A DNA stretch of 64,000 nt from Shinisaurus crocodilurus. Lineage: Eukaryota > Chordata > Lepidosauria > Squamata > Shinisauridae. Under the pieces are notes generated by a model. The model was given only the letters and a program-made list of their open reading frames with translations, had not been told where the DNA came from and made no database searches. The translations under genes were made by a program, and so were the position numbers. Numbering within the stretch: position 1 is the stretch's first letter; each line of letters opens with the position of its first letter. Shown one piece after another: positions 1 through 10,485 of the stretch. The DNA is taken from NCBI GenBank assembly GCA_021292165.1, contig CM037878.1:188789118-188853117 (forward strand). The letters run 5' to 3'.

Positions 1-48
1 TGCAAATCCCTACTCAGCAATGAAGGTCATTGGGTGATCTTGAGCCTG

Positions 49-82
<34 letters not shown>

Positions 83-204
83 GACTTATCCCACCTCACA
101 GGGTTGTTGTGAGGATAAAATAGGAGGAGGAGGAGCACCATGTATGCTGCCTTGAGCTCCTTGGAGGAAAGGTGGGATATAAATGTAATAAAAAATAAAT
201 ATAT
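1..204 (+). mobile_element. Sauria-type tRNA SINE, body and 3' tail (5' head missing)
   Basis: The stretch holds the SINE body (CTCACAGGGTTGTTGTGAGG near 98-117) followed by the tail GAGCTCCTTGGAGGAAAGG and an ATAAATGTAATAA end. The same body occurs in three other copies in this window, but this tail differs from theirs (GGGTTCCTTGCAAG), so it is a separate subfamily. The tRNA-like head with its A and B boxes is absent, either cut by the window edge or truncated. A (TC)n run at 50-82 has expanded inside the body. Sauria SINEs are known to borrow their 3' tail from a partner LINE; that is family knowledge, not seen here. Confidence 0.75.
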
Positions 205-689
205 CACCAGAGCACTACCTATACAAGGAGCAAGCTCTAGGTGGAGTAGAAGTGCAACACTTAGGGGGGGAATCTTTTGCTTGCTCATATCACATTTCTG
301 CCTCTTGCAGTAGCATGACACGGCACCTGTAAAAGTGTCGGTGTCAGTTAAAGCTCTTGATAGACAACTCCAGCTGCCTGTTCCCCTGCCGCACAGCCCC
401 GTTGTGTACACTGGGCCTGCACCACATACAGCTCTAACCCCTAGGGATTTCTGCTGCCACCCTGCCTGTAAGCCCCTTGACTGATAGATTGCAGGAAAAT
501 CCACAGCCCTTTGGCTGTTGTCTTGGGAACTGGGAAACTGTCAGCAGACTCTCACCAGATGCATCAAGAAGGGAGAGTCATCCCGTCCTCTCCTGATTTC
601 CCACCTGGCCAAACCTGGGTGCATGGAGCTGGAACAGCAAGGTGCATGGGTGATAAACCTTAGAGGAAGGGTGAGGAACTATTTATCCC
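205..689. other. No recognised feature
   Basis: No open frame with familiar protein content, no RNA gene and no repeat that recurs elsewhere in the window was seen. The minus-strand open frame over 10-504 runs through the SINE and its CT tract and is a chance frame. Confidence 0.5.
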
Positions 690-1218
690 CTCTGGGGGGG
701 GCAGATTCCTCTCTGGCTCCCCCCTGGGGCCAGATGATGTCAAGAGGGTGGGTCCTCCCCTGAAGCCCCACCCCTGACTTCATAGTGGAGTTGCTTCGTG
801 CACTACTTTTTCTCCATGCAGAGAGAGGCAGGAGTGATGGATTTGTGCCTGGAAAAAGAAGTTTCTCCATGCAGGGAGAGGCACAGGTTAATCGCTCCTG
901 TCTCTTTCCAAACAGAGAAACTCCTTTGTCTCCATGCAGAGAGAGGCAGGAGAAATCGCACTGTGCCTCTCTCTGCACAGAGTAAAAGGAGGTCCCTCTC
1001 AGTGACAGAGAAAGGGGCCCTTTCTCCACTACTGTGGGAAGACCACCCTCTTATCCCTGATCAGAGATAAGAGCAGGGTTTCCTCTCCCCATGCTAGAGA
1101 AAGCTACACTGTCTCTACCACTGGGAGAAGGGTGGGGCTTGGGAGATGGGGTGGGGCCTCCCCAATCTCCACAGGCCAGATTAGGCCCATGGGCTGGAGG
1201 TTCCCCATCCCTGATGTA
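690..1218. repeat. GC-rich repeat with internal repeated module
   Basis: The module TCTCCATGCAGAGAGAGGC appears at about 811 and 928, a diverged copy lies near 863, and an inverted copy (GCCTCTCTCTGCA) near 965. The segment ends with GGAGGTTCCCCATCCCTGA, a terminus typical of reptile hAT-derived repeats and echoed at 2,590-2,900 and 63,640-63,810. The short open frames in both strands here follow the module and are not gene evidence. Class is not proved. Confidence 0.45.
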
Positions 1219-1234
1219 GAGTATTCTAAAAGTA

Positions 1235-1745
1235 ACCGGCTAACCTCCAGTATTACAAAATTAAAGGGTTTCTTTAATATATATCAACTAGACCTGAACC
1301 AACATTTCTCAGAAGACATTTTTTTCTCAGAATTTATTTTCTTACCTCCTAGAAATAAAAGGCTACTTTGCAGAATTTTCTTCAACTTTTCTTCACCATT
1401 GGGGGGTGCCTTCCCTCTCCTGCCTCACAACGGCCTGAAACAGCACTAGTTATGGTGCATTGTGGAGAATGCAAAATGGAGCCAGGCTGCAAACGCAGTT
1501 GCTGCTGTTGCCACTTCCACTGGTGGCGGGAGGGGGGAACCTGAGGAAAAAAGAAAGGAACTGTGTCACAACCTCTGCCAGTGGTGAGCCCTACCTGTGA
1601 GAAACTGTTGGAGAAGTTCTCCTCTCCCTGGAGAAATTCAGTGAAAATGTTCTCCTGGTTTCTCTGTCCATGAAGAGGGTTGAGAATTTTGAGAGGCCAT
1701 TTGTGCACAACACTATTAACTGGAGCCCACTGAGGGAGCACGTAA
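1235..1745 (-). repeat. Interspersed repeat family R3, copy 1
   Basis: Read on the minus strand this matches 44,840-45,585 and the split copy 57,945-59,470. Shared landmarks are GGCCTCTCAAAATTCTC, GAATTTCTCCAGG, the block GTGGCAACAGCAGCAACTG, and a TTTTATTTCT segment followed by GGCTCAG or GGTTCAG. No protein motif was recognised, so the class is open. Three copies inside 60 kb show it is abundant in this genome. Confidence 0.6.
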
Positions 1746-1769
1746 CACCAATACTGCTCTCTATTTGCA

Positions 1770-1935
1770 TCTGGACCCAGTTCAAAGCGCTGGTATTAGT
1801 AATTATTAGCCTTTAAAGCTTTAAATGGCTTGGGATCTTGATACCTTAAGGGTCACCTTTTCCCATGTGAGCCTGTCCACGCTCTTCAGTCCTCAGCTGA
1901 GGCCCTGCCTGCCTGTTCAAGGTCACCCCACCTTC
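1770..1935 (+). mobile_element. L2-type LINE 3' coding scrap
   Basis: With frame shifts the stretch reads WTQFKALVL, then KALNGLGS, YLKGHLFP and ALQSSAEALPAC. These correspond to the part of L2-group ORF2 that follows the RT domain (compare FKVLVLTFKTLHGSGPVYLK in the better copy at 9,535). It is a short, decayed fragment with no catalytic motif. Confidence 0.5.
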
Positions 1936-2024
1936 TGAGCTTAGGTGGGTGGGTATGCAAAGCAGAGACTTTTGGTCATTTTGCTCCATTGCAGAACTCC
2001 CTTCCCCGGGAGCACTGTTTGGGC

Positions 2025-2270
2025 CTCTAGCATCTGGCCTTCCAGAGCAGTCTTGAGAAGTATTGACCCTCTTTCAGCCAGAGAGCCAAATTGCATTTCA
2101 AGAGAAGCTCTTGGGGGCTGCATTCCAGTGGTGGGCAGGGCCAAAGGCAAAACTGGGTGGGGGCAAAGGCAGAGGGGCAGAAACAAAGGCAAAAGGAGTG
2201 GGGACAATGTACCAAGAAATACCAGCATGTTATAATTTAAAGCTCTTACTGCCAGTAACTAAGCCTTAGG
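2025..2270 (+). repeat. Interspersed repeat with GGGCCAAAGGCAAAA core, copy 1
   Basis: The core GGCAGGGCCAAAGGC followed by purine-rich GGGGCAAAGGCAGAGGGG and a TAAAGCTCTTACTG end recurs, inverted, at 5,346-5,530 and 61,965-62,140. The frames look protein-like in all three copies (GPKAK, KAKGEG, SKAKGG) only because the DNA repeat is shared. Probably a DNA-transposon derivative; terminal repeats were not resolved. Confidence 0.55.
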
Positions 2271-2585
2271 AGAAGCAGTTCTGATGGAGACTGCAATATT
2301 GCCTGCTTAAATCAACAAGGTAATGTAACCACTAGTTACAGTGGGAGGAAAGGGTTGATCGAACAATCCCCAGGGTGCATGTTTTGTAGCCCCTCCTCCC
2401 TGCCTCTGTGGTCTGCTCTCTCTCTCTCTTTTCCTCTCCAACATGATGGACACATACATATAAATAAAGGGCCTGTAAGGAAAACTAATAAATGTCTGTA
2501 TTAGTTTTAAACCTTGTATGGACAATCTGTTTCCTTTTAAGAGCCTTTTAGCAATGTGGGTCTAGCAACCCACATGGTGATAACC
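2271..2585. other. No recognised feature
   Basis: Only a short (CT)n tract near 2,415-2,430 stands out. No gene, RNA or recurring repeat was recognised. Confidence 0.4.
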
Positions 2586-2589
2586 AGTT

Positions 2590-2900
2590 TCAACAACCAG
2601 GCTGTGCATAAGGGGGAAAACTCTGCTTCGGCCTAACCAGTATAGGAGTGACTTCTTCCCATATCCTCCAACAAGTTCGACCTTTTAGGGTGGGGGGAAA
2701 AACTGCAGAAAAGCCAGGAAACCACCAAATGATCAGCAGTCTGGCAAAACGGGGTGGAGCCATGGGAAGAGGGTGTGGCCATCTAATGGACCCCCCAAGG
2801 GCTGGATTGGGACTCCAGGTGGGTTGTATTTGGTACATGGCCCTGAGATTCTACATCCCTCATTTAGACCTTGCTGGCCTGCTCCTTCCCAGCTAAAAAA
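2590..2900 (+). repeat. Interspersed repeat, copy related to 63,640-63,810
   Basis: The phrase GGGTGTGGCC, then GGGCTGGATTGGGA and a GGTACATGGCCCTGAG end, match the later copy in order (GGGTGTGGCC, GGGCCAGATTGGGA, GGTCTACCGGTCTGAAG). Layout resembles hAT-type reptile repeats ending in ...CATCCCTGA, but the left end was not placed. Confidence 0.45.
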
Positions 2901-4930
2901 ACATTGCCCAGGTTTCAAAAGCACTGGTTAAGAATGCAAAGGCTTTGTTTGGGGCCTGTGATTGAATGTAATGAGTGCAGATGACTCTTGTCTTGAACAG
3001 ATTGCGAGGGCTTTGGTAGCAGGCGATATGCTATTCACTCTCCATTTTGCATTGCCTACTCCCTTCTTCAGCCAAGATTGTTTTAGCAGACGTGCTTGGA
3101 ATGAAACAGGATTTTTTTGGTGGGGAGTCATTGATCTCTAAAGTATTTTTCTGCAAGTCAACAAGGTCTCTGTAGAGTCTGTACCAGTGGGCGGATTAGA
3201 CAACTCCTCCTCTTTGGCTCTCTGCCTGAGATTTGCCCACGTTTCTGGTTTCAAGATTGCCTTGAAAAGTTAGTGTTGTTTTTGTCTAAAAGGTTCCCTA
3301 TCTAATTTTGGGAGATACTTCTGAATTTGAGGGGGAGCTATTTGATTTTGACATTTTTGAGATGGTTGACAGAGAATGTTGCTGGATGTTTTAACTTACT
3401 AAATGTTGGACTGAAAGAGCCAGCAATCGGGGGGGGGGGGGGGATGGTAGGTTTTGTTTTGTTTTTGCTGTTAGAAAAATAATTAGAAAACCTAGCCCGC
3501 TTGAGGTTGTTAACAGCTATTATGATTTGGAAGAGCGATACAGATGGACTTCACTTCTTCATTGCAGAAAGTCCCAGGTGGCAGTCGATTAGACTTTATC
3601 AGTTTTCGTTCATCTGTTTGTTAAAAGTGGATAATGCTCACATCTTTAGGAGTCTCACTTGAAAGGAATCCAAGCTCCTGGATTGAGGGACCTGATTAAA
3701 TTTTACTTAGATTTTTTTGGATCTAATTTAGGATAGAATGAAAACACAAAAGCCACCTGGATACCTGGAGGTACGGTGAGGGGAGAAAGCTAACGAACAC
3801 AGAGAAATATTCAGCCATGGCTTTCTCATCTCACTAACACGTAAGCTATAGCCACATGCATTTAACTGTGTATTTCTCTTCTGGGTCTGCTCTATGGAGT
3901 TAAGTGATAGAATATTACAGTCTATTCTTTTGGGAAGCTTTGTCTCTCAAACGATCTGTATTAAATATCGTATTCACTTTAATTGTTCAGGAATACAGAT
4001 AATTCCAGGGTGTTTTTTCACAACCATTAAGGCCACTTCATATGTTATACATACCGTATATACTATCCTGCTCTATCCCATGGGCTCAGAGTGGCTTGCA
4101 GCAGTTTTTCCTAAATGTTAACCATCCTGTCTCCTAGGGGCTCACTCTCTCAGGAAATTGAATGGTTTGTGGGATTTAAAAAAAAGTGAAATGAAAATGA
4201 CATCATAATCACCACCACCCCCTTTTTTAATGAACTGAAACACATACCACACCATAAATGACCAGTCAAAAAAGCCAGCCAAAGGACAGTGCTTTCTGCA
4301 CTGCCAAATGCTGACTTTAGAGAGGTGTTGCAGAGTTAACCGGCATGTGTGATGGTTTCTCTGGAGCTCTGCCCAAAAGGTAGATGGATCTTCCCTCCCA
4401 GGCTCTGCCATATCACACTTTCCCAATACTGAGAGCATCCTTTTTATGTAAGGACAGAGCATAAGCACCGCACATTGATGATCACATGTGTGTACTTCAC
4501 AGTGTGAACAGCGCTGGGAAGCTTCTATTGGCTATTGGTGCACTATGTGCACCACATCATAATACAGGCACATGCATAGGTGTGCACAAGTAAGCTTGAT
4601 ATATTTCCCTACATGTAAGGAAGTGCTTCTCATGTAGAAAACTGTAATGTGTGTATTGCCCCTAATGTCAATTAAGGTGCATAGAAAAGGTGCAAAAAAA
4701 TATGCATCTGTTTACCGCTCATTAAACCCCTGATCAAGAATACAACAGATTCTTAAAGTATGTTAAGAGGCAAGTAACCTCTGTTAAGTGATCTTGACAA
4801 TATGGACCAGAGGACATCTGATTTCTTGTTGGCATCCCTCACACCTTTACCCTAAATATTTTTTGGGACCTCAGTAATTTAAACAAAATAGAGCCTAACT
4901 GCTCATTGTCACTTAGAGACCAATCCTATG
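2901..4930. other. Long stretch without recognised genes or repeats
   Basis: About 2 kb of moderately AT-rich sequence with only chance frames. The single striking feature is a G15 homopolymer at 3,429-3,443. A possible degraded repeat end lies at about 4,050-4,120 (CAGAGTGGCTTGCAGCAG), too short to assign. Nothing resembles exon structure with conserved protein content. Confidence 0.5.
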
Positions 4931-4934
4931 GCCC

Positions 4935-5345
4935 TTAGTAGGGATGTATGAAAATTCATTTCAGTTCATTATTGGTAAGGATTTTACCCAGTTTGCACCT
5001 TCTAGACTGAACATAGACTCAGACACAATCTGGGGTTGAAGTCCATACATATCCGAGCTTGCAATGTGATTTGCGGACCAAAAGAAATGTGTTAGACAGC
5101 ATGAGTACATTTGAAAAATGTGCATGAAAAATGCATACTTTTTAAAAATGCGCACAACTATGCTTTAATCAATGGGAGAAGAATGCATACATTTCAAAAA
5201 TGTGCACAATTGCTGCATACATTTGGAAAAATACGCACTAAAATACGGATGGATTTTTGTGCGAAAAGAAAAAAAGCAAAGCTCACAATCTGATACTAAC
5301 TCGAGTTGGAACGAGCTTTGAGATGGAATTCGGAGAACTTTTCTG
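4935..5345. repeat. AT-rich AGGGATGTGC-family repeat, copy 1
   Basis: The copy opens with TAGGGATGTATGAAAATTC and carries a run of diverged units of the type CATACATTTGAAAAATGTGC, then GATGGAATTCGGAGAAC. The same order of blocks (AGACTCAGA, GCAATGTGAT, CATACATTT units) recurs at 27,625-28,005, with related copies at 18,605, 19,345, 28,895, 30,430, 46,028, 52,245 and 52,770. Ends read AGGGATGTRC on one side and GCACATCCCT on the other in the best copy, so it is probably a TIR DNA element. Confidence 0.6.
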
Positions 5346-5530
5346 CTAAGGCTCAGTTATTGTCAGTAAGAGCTTTAAGCTACAATATGCTGGTATTTTG
5401 GGCCCTTCCCCTTTTGCCTTGGGCCATGCTCCCCTTTTTCCCTTCAGTGCCACCCACCTATGGAATGTAGTCCTCACAGCTTCTCTGAAATGGAATTCGG
5501 CCCTTAGGCACTGAAAGAGGTTCAGCACTG
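5346..5530 (-). repeat. GGGCCAAAGGC-core repeat, copy 2
   Basis: On the minus strand it reads GTGGCACTGAAGGG, GGGAGCATGGCCCAAGGC and the shared TAAAGCTCTTACTGACA end, matching 2,025-2,270. It abuts the AT-rich repeat on its left and the palindromic hAT element on its right. Confidence 0.55.
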
Positions 5531-5533
5531 TTG

Positions 5534-5684
5534 TTCTAGGGCAGTGTTCTCCAACCTTGGGTCCCCAGATGTTTTTGGCCTACAACTCCCAGCATGTCCC
5601 AGCCAGCGTAGCTGGCTGGGGCATGCTGGGAGTTGTAGGCCAAAAACATCTGGGGACCCAAGGTTGGAGAACACTGCCCTAGAC
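5534..5684. mobile_element. Palindromic hAT MITE (CAGTGTTCTCCAACC type), copy 1
   Basis: The element proper is 5,542-5,676. It starts CAGTGTTCTCCAACC and ends GGTTGGAGAACACTG, and the two halves are near-perfect complements across the whole 135 bp with one visible mismatch. The ends fit the hAT pattern CAGNG...CNCTG. The flanks are TTCTAGGG on the left and CCCTAGAC on the right, which are near-inverted rather than direct copies. Three other family members here have exact 8-bp direct duplications. Confidence 0.85.
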
Positions 5685-5689
5685 AGAGC

Positions 5690-6770
5690 TACATCCTCAG
5701 AAGTGCAAATCTCTATTTGATTTCCTGCTCCCCACCCCTTCCACAGCTGCCATGGAAAGCTCCACAGAGGTTCTTGTCCTAAGCTCTGAGCGCCAAACTC
5801 AGGATGAGAATGGAGAGGGAGGGGGCATGCTGGTGGGTGGGCTCGGGAGACAAGAGGAAAGGCAGTAGATCCAGCAGATAGAAAGGCCTCTAGGCCCCAG
5901 CCCCCACCCTCATGATTAACTCACCTAGACAGGCTCAATGGCCTGTCCAGTAAAAAAATACTCTAGAGGAGGGTGGAAAGCCTAAAGATGTCTCTGCTGC
6001 TCCTCGGGTCCTGTCAGTAACAGCCCAGCAGGGCATTGGATTCTTGGATAGGAGGCTTCTGTCATTTAATGTTTAAAAACTGCCTATAATAACAATAAGG
6101 AAATCTGGGATGTGAATATGCAAGTGGGAAAGTTATTTCTACAACAGATAGAAACCTGATGGAACAGGGTGGGTGGGAGACAATACGTATTCCAAGAACT
6201 GCTTGATTATTGCAGAAGTCTACAAACAAGACCCTTTGCATTTCTCTCCTAAAACTCCTGATTTGAAAATACTTAATAATAGCAAGCAACAAGTTAATAA
6301 ATGTGTCCAATAGAGGGTATGAAATCCTTGGAGTGGGGTCTGGGGAATTTCTAGTAGCAGCAATTGATATATCTTAGGTTGCAGAATGCAAGCTCTATTT
6401 ATTAATATGCTGTATGCTAATATATCACATCTTACTGTAACTATTATGTTACCCACCCTTCACAATTGTATTGAAACTATGTTTAAACCCTAAGAGCCTC
6501 ATTTGGATCAAATGATAACACTGAAAGGAGATTAACAAATACTGTATCATATTCTAGGTACTTCTGTGTTCTAGATGTTTCTGTTTCTAATGCCAGAGAA
6601 CACAAGAAATGGCAAAAATTATAACACTTTAACTGGGATAGTAAACTCCTCCCCCGCTGAATGCTTAATCCCTAACAAACCCAGATCGAGCAGAAGCTTG
6701 GCTCTTTCACATTTAGTCCTACATGATCACTTTTGTCACTTGTGTTATATTATAACTTATCGACCTAAAC
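5690..6770. other. No recognised feature
   Basis: Mixed-composition sequence with chance frames only. No RNA gene, exon-like block or recurring repeat was identified. Confidence 0.5.
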
Positions 6771-6906
6771 CAGGTGTGAGAAACGTGTGGCCCTCCAGAT
6801 ATTTTGGGCTAGACCTGCCATGATCATTCACCTTTGGTTATGCTGGCTAGGGCTGATGGAAGCTGTAGGCCAAAACTTCTGGAGGGCCGCAACTTGCCCA
6901 TCCTTG
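6771..6906. mobile_element. Palindromic hAT MITE, older relative
   Basis: Ends are CAGGTGTGAGAAACGTG and, inverted, CAAGGATGGGCAAGTTG, followed inside by GGCCCTCCAGA on both sides. Flanks ACCTAAAC and CTCTAAAC are a diverged 8-bp target duplication. Inner AAGCTGTAGGCCAAAAC resembles the AGTTGTAGGCC block of the other palindromic MITEs. Confidence 0.7.
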
Positions 6907-7189
6907 CTCTAAACAGCACAGGAAACACCTCTGAGTCCCACGGCAAATAAGAATAGGATGTCACCGTATCTTTGAAATGTTGCTGGCTTCTGTTCTAATT
7001 AAATCATGCTTTCGGTTTACACTGCAGTTTATTGCCTCTACTGAGTGTGCAGTGCTGTCTTTTTTGGAAGACCAAATCCCCCACTTAACTGCTTTGAAGT
7101 TTAGGGGGATTGACTTCAGTTCACAACACCAACCATTTCTTTGGTGGGTATGCATGTGGAGAACCTTGCTTGCAGCATATTCCCTAGCC

Positions 7190-7512
7190 CAGGCGTTCTT
7201 AACCTGTGGGGTACGCCTCCCCAGGGGAGGTTTGGACTGACTCCAGGGGAGGTGTGAGTAGCCCTTCAACTATAAATTGTTTACTTTATAAGTACATAGC
7301 AGCGCAGCTTGGCGGTTGGCCCAACCTTATTTCTTTCTACTAATCTTGGGAGCTACGCCATTCATTTAATTGAATATGCATTTTTTTTAGTCCAGAGACA
7401 GAGCATAAACTAAAAAATGCAAACTCGTCCTGCCTAAGCCTAAATTTTGGGCCATTAAAATAATACATGGGAGGCGTGGGTCAAAAGACACCAAAAAGGT
7501 TAAGAACCACTG
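7190..7512. mobile_element. Non-autonomous hAT element, 323 bp, with 8-bp TSD
   Basis: The termini are CAGGCGTTCTTAACCTGTG and AAAGGTTAAGAACCACTG, a typical hAT inverted repeat. The flanks are CCCTAGCC (7,182-7,189) and CCCTAACC (7,513-7,520), an 8-bp target duplication with one substitution. The interior has no open frame for a transposase, so it is a deletion derivative that would depend on an enzyme elsewhere. Unlike the short MITEs it is not palindromic inside. Confidence 0.85.
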
Positions 7513-7539
7513 CCCTAACCAGATCTGTAGACTAGAAGC

Positions 7540-8049
7540 TAATAGCAATCAGATGGGCTATTATATAAATCACAATCATGAGTATAACATTTCTGTTTTA
7601 TTCTGTTCATATAAAATAATTGGAGAAATCTGTGCTTATTTATTTGTTTCACATTTTGCTAGTGATTGAGGGGGAAAAAATCAAGAATTTTTTCAAGGCA
7701 GCAGCCCAGCTGTTCATTAATCACCTGCATAATTTCCCCTACATCCTCTGAAAAAATACAAAGAGAAGCAATCACTTATATTAAAAAATTTTTAATAAGA
7801 AACTAAAAAGTGTTTACTTTCATTGGGAACAAGTAGAAATCTTACAGCATTCCTGCGGCTCAGCCTTAATGGCCAAGAATTTCAAAGACAATTGAGTCAT
7901 AGATCTGGAATGCTCTGCTGCGATTGATTTTTGACAAAGTGCTGTGAAAAAGTCTTCCTCCTTCTAATTATCAGGTCACTGGGCATTTTAGCCTAGACTG
8001 TGTTGGCTCATGGAATTGAATGTGACTATGTCAGCACATTGTGTGACCC
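7540..8049. other. Unrecognised AT-rich sequence, looks conserved-type non-coding
   Basis: No repeat or gene recognised. The block 7,640-8,000 is AT-rich, non-repetitive and rich in homeobox-like TAATT/ATTAA words (TTCATTAATCACC, TTCTAATTATC). This is the texture of vertebrate enhancers, but only an alignment could show conservation. Confidence 0.25.
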
Positions 8050-8720
8050 TCACTTTACCAAACCAGAAGTCTCAGTTGATCAGGCCGAGCTTCCCGGGAC
8101 CTTATAGAGGCAGAGATAAGGATTACATGAAGATTGAAATAATTTAAAGCTTTATTCCCGAAGACAACCACAACCGATAGTAGAACAGCAGGTGGGGAGG
8201 GATGCCACCCAAACCCCGGCAGGAAATGCAGTAGCCACAATCAATAGGAAAGCTGTCTACTCATCCATACTTACAAACACACAACCACTGCTGGCCAGGC
8301 AATGTCATAATGTGAAGATGGATCAGGGGTTCTAGGCGTGCACACATCTGATCCCAGAGATCCTGCTGTATCGCCCAACTTGCTTCTGGATTGCCAGGGG
8401 TTCTTATACTTTCCAAGAGGAGGGGGCTGTTAATCAGGTGTCTTCTAGTTGCTTTTCTTTGTAAATGAACAATCATCATCCATTTGGAACAAGTTCCTGG
8501 GAGCTGTTGTTTTTCACAACATGTTACAGCCATCCGGCACCTTGTTGATATCTCTCAAGGACTTCCTAGGCTGCCATAAAAGCTCTCTCCTTTCATTTGC
8601 AACTTCTTCTGCCACCCAAGCTGATACCGCCCCCCCCCATGACCTCTCCATTTGTTCATATCTCTTCTACCTCGATGACTTAGGCTGTTGTTGTTGTTTT
8701 CTCCGGTAACAGTTCTGGGG
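8050..8720 (-). mobile_element. Possible solo LTR or retroelement 3' end
   Basis: On the minus strand an AATAAA signal lies at about 8,150-8,155 (GGGAATAAAGCTTTAAA) and is followed by a U5-like stretch ending near TGAGACTTCTGGTTTGG. Upstream are CT-rich and GC-moderate sequences compatible with U3. No terminal TG...CA pair with a target duplication was placed and no second copy lies in the window, so this is tentative. Confidence 0.3.
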
Positions 8721-9530
8721 ATCAAGTAAAGTTCATTGGGTGTCTTTGGATACAATCTTTTGGTTACGTTCATTACAAAGCACAATGATGCAGGGCATAG
8801 GATTCTGGGTCTCTACTTTGGATATGCTGCTAAAGTCTAATAGTCCATGTGACTTGCTACAGAAAGTTACATTTTCTTATCTATGCAGGTGCAATACAAT
8901 AGTTTTTTTTAATAGAAAATATGAAAGAAATACAAAAAGGGAATGTAGTGTTATACAATTTAAGAAGGTCAACCCTAACAGGAAAATTTTATCTGTGTCA
9001 ATAGAGCTGAGTGTCAGCTGTCCTTTTTATTCTAGTGTGAATGGAGGTTCACAGCTAACTTCAGTGAGAGTTCCCAGATAAAAATGGGTTGCCCATGGCT
9101 AAGGAGCAGGAGTTAGAGAAGGCTCTCAAGGTGCCCTCCTGCAGCTTCAACTGTTTTGGCTGCCTGCGGGCTCCTTCTATGAACTATGTCATGGCCTAGA
9201 AATCTGTCCACTGGCTTCTGCAGTGTGCTTTTGACCTGGCTGAATGGTTCCTTGGGGGTTTGGTCTTCCTGACCGTTTCTTGAATCATTTGGACCTCTTT
9301 CTGGCTTGGACAGGTATAGTAAGGTAAATGTAATTTATCCACGAATAACTGATGGCATTAGAGAACAGGGTTATATGTGAATGATGGAGAGAAATTTATG
9401 TCTTTTCTTAGCATAAATTGGCTTGCCTCCGGGAATTACACCAGATATCACACATCAATATCTACTGTTTTAAGTGAGGAGCAACACAGAATTCCTAAAC
9501 CCTCATTGGTCTTAGGTGTAGGGATCTGGT
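8721..9530. other. No recognised feature
   Basis: AT-rich single-copy-looking sequence with chance frames. It ends at the L2 insertion. Confidence 0.45.
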
Positions 9531-9534
9531 AGAG

Positions 9535-10335
9535 GTGCCCCATCACCTGCCTCCATTCACAGAGAGGAGCTCCACCAGGAGGAGGGGCTCTGCCATGCTG
9601 AAACTGAACCCCAACAAGACCGAGGTACTTCTGGTGGGGGACAAGGGGAGGTTAGGGGATGTTGACCTGGTGCTGAATGGGGTTCATCTACCCCTGAAGG
9701 ACCAGGTCTGCAGCTTGGGGGTCATTCTAGACTCCCTGCTGTCCATGGAGGCTCAGGTGGCAGCTGTGAGCCGGGCGGCGCTGTATCAACTCCATCTGAT
9801 ATGGCAGCTGCACCCCTACCTTCCTAATCACCTGCTCCCATCAGTGGTTCATGCCTTGGTCTCCTCTCGCCTAGACTACTGTAATGCGCTCTACGTGGGG
9901 TTACCCTTGAAGACGGTTCGGAAGCTTCAACTGGTACAGAATGCAGCTGCTCGCCTGATTAAGGGCAGCCGCCGGCGTGATCACATCACACCAGTGCTTA
10001 ATGAGTTGCACTGGCTACCAGTTGCTTGCCGAACCGAATTCAAGGTGTTGGTTTTGACCTTTAAAACCCTACATGGCTCCGGCCCAGTTTATCTCAAGGA
10101 GCACCTCCAGCAACATCAAGTAGGCCGCTCAACAAGGTCTGCCACGGACAGCCTTCTCCTTATCCCATCAGCCAGAGCAGCCAGGCTGGTGTGGACTAGG
10201 AAGAGGGCCTTCTCTGTGGCGGCCCCCACATTATGGAACTCCCTCCCTAGTGACCTTCGCCATGCCCCCTCCGTGATGAGCTTCCGCCGTCCATTAAAAA
10301 CATGGCTGTTCAGGCGGGAATATGGGGTGGGTTAG
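9535..10335 (+). pseudogene. L2-type ORF2 fragment: RT thumb end and C-terminal region
   Basis: The open frame codes 266 residues. From residue 21 it reads LKLNPNKTEVLLVG, the conserved block just after the RT palm in L2/CR1-group LINEs. Further on are SRLDYCNALYVGLP (about 112-125), QNAAARLI (135-142), ITPVLNELHWLPV (about 150-162) and LWNSLPSDLR (about 241-250). These are known hallmarks of the C-terminal region of L2-group ORF2, which acts with RT and endonuclease in target-primed reverse transcription. The YADD catalytic motif and the endonuclease domain are absent, so no active enzyme could be made. The true LINE sequence probably starts close to 9,585; the first 20 or so residues may be flanking DNA. 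Confidence 0.85.
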
Positions 10336-10485
10336 GATTTTAAAAGAATTTTTAATACTGTTTTAATTATTATATTTTATTGTATTGTTTTATTGTATTA
10401 TTTTAATTGTACATCACCCAGGGTGGCAGGGTGGCCGGCCAGATGGGCGATTAATAAATATAAGAAATAAATAAATAAAAAAGGC
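9535..10485 (+). mobile_element. 5'-truncated L2-type LINE with 3' UTR
   Basis: The element holds the last part of ORF2 (to 10,335), an AT-rich 3' UTR and the diagnostic tail CACCCAGGGTGGCAGGG, GGCCAGATGGGCGATTAATAAA, then an (AAATA)n end near 10,475. The same tail is seen at 33,590 (-) and 52,081 (+). Upstream catalytic RT sequence is missing, as usual for target-primed retrotransposition that stopped early. The coding frame is open, so the insertion is fairly young. Confidence 0.85.

Noticed and set aside
10..504. 164-aa minus-strand open frame at the left edge
   Set aside because: It runs through the SINE tail and the (TC)n tract (giving an RERERE run); no motif and no independent support.
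5534..5684. Rho-independent terminator or microRNA precursor
   Set aside because: The same palindrome occurs at four loci with hAT-type ends and target duplications, so it is a transposon; bacterial terminators do not apply.
8449..8709. 86-aa plus frame in the LTR-like region
   Set aside because: No motif; falls in sequence better read as a minus-strand regulatory or LTR stretch.
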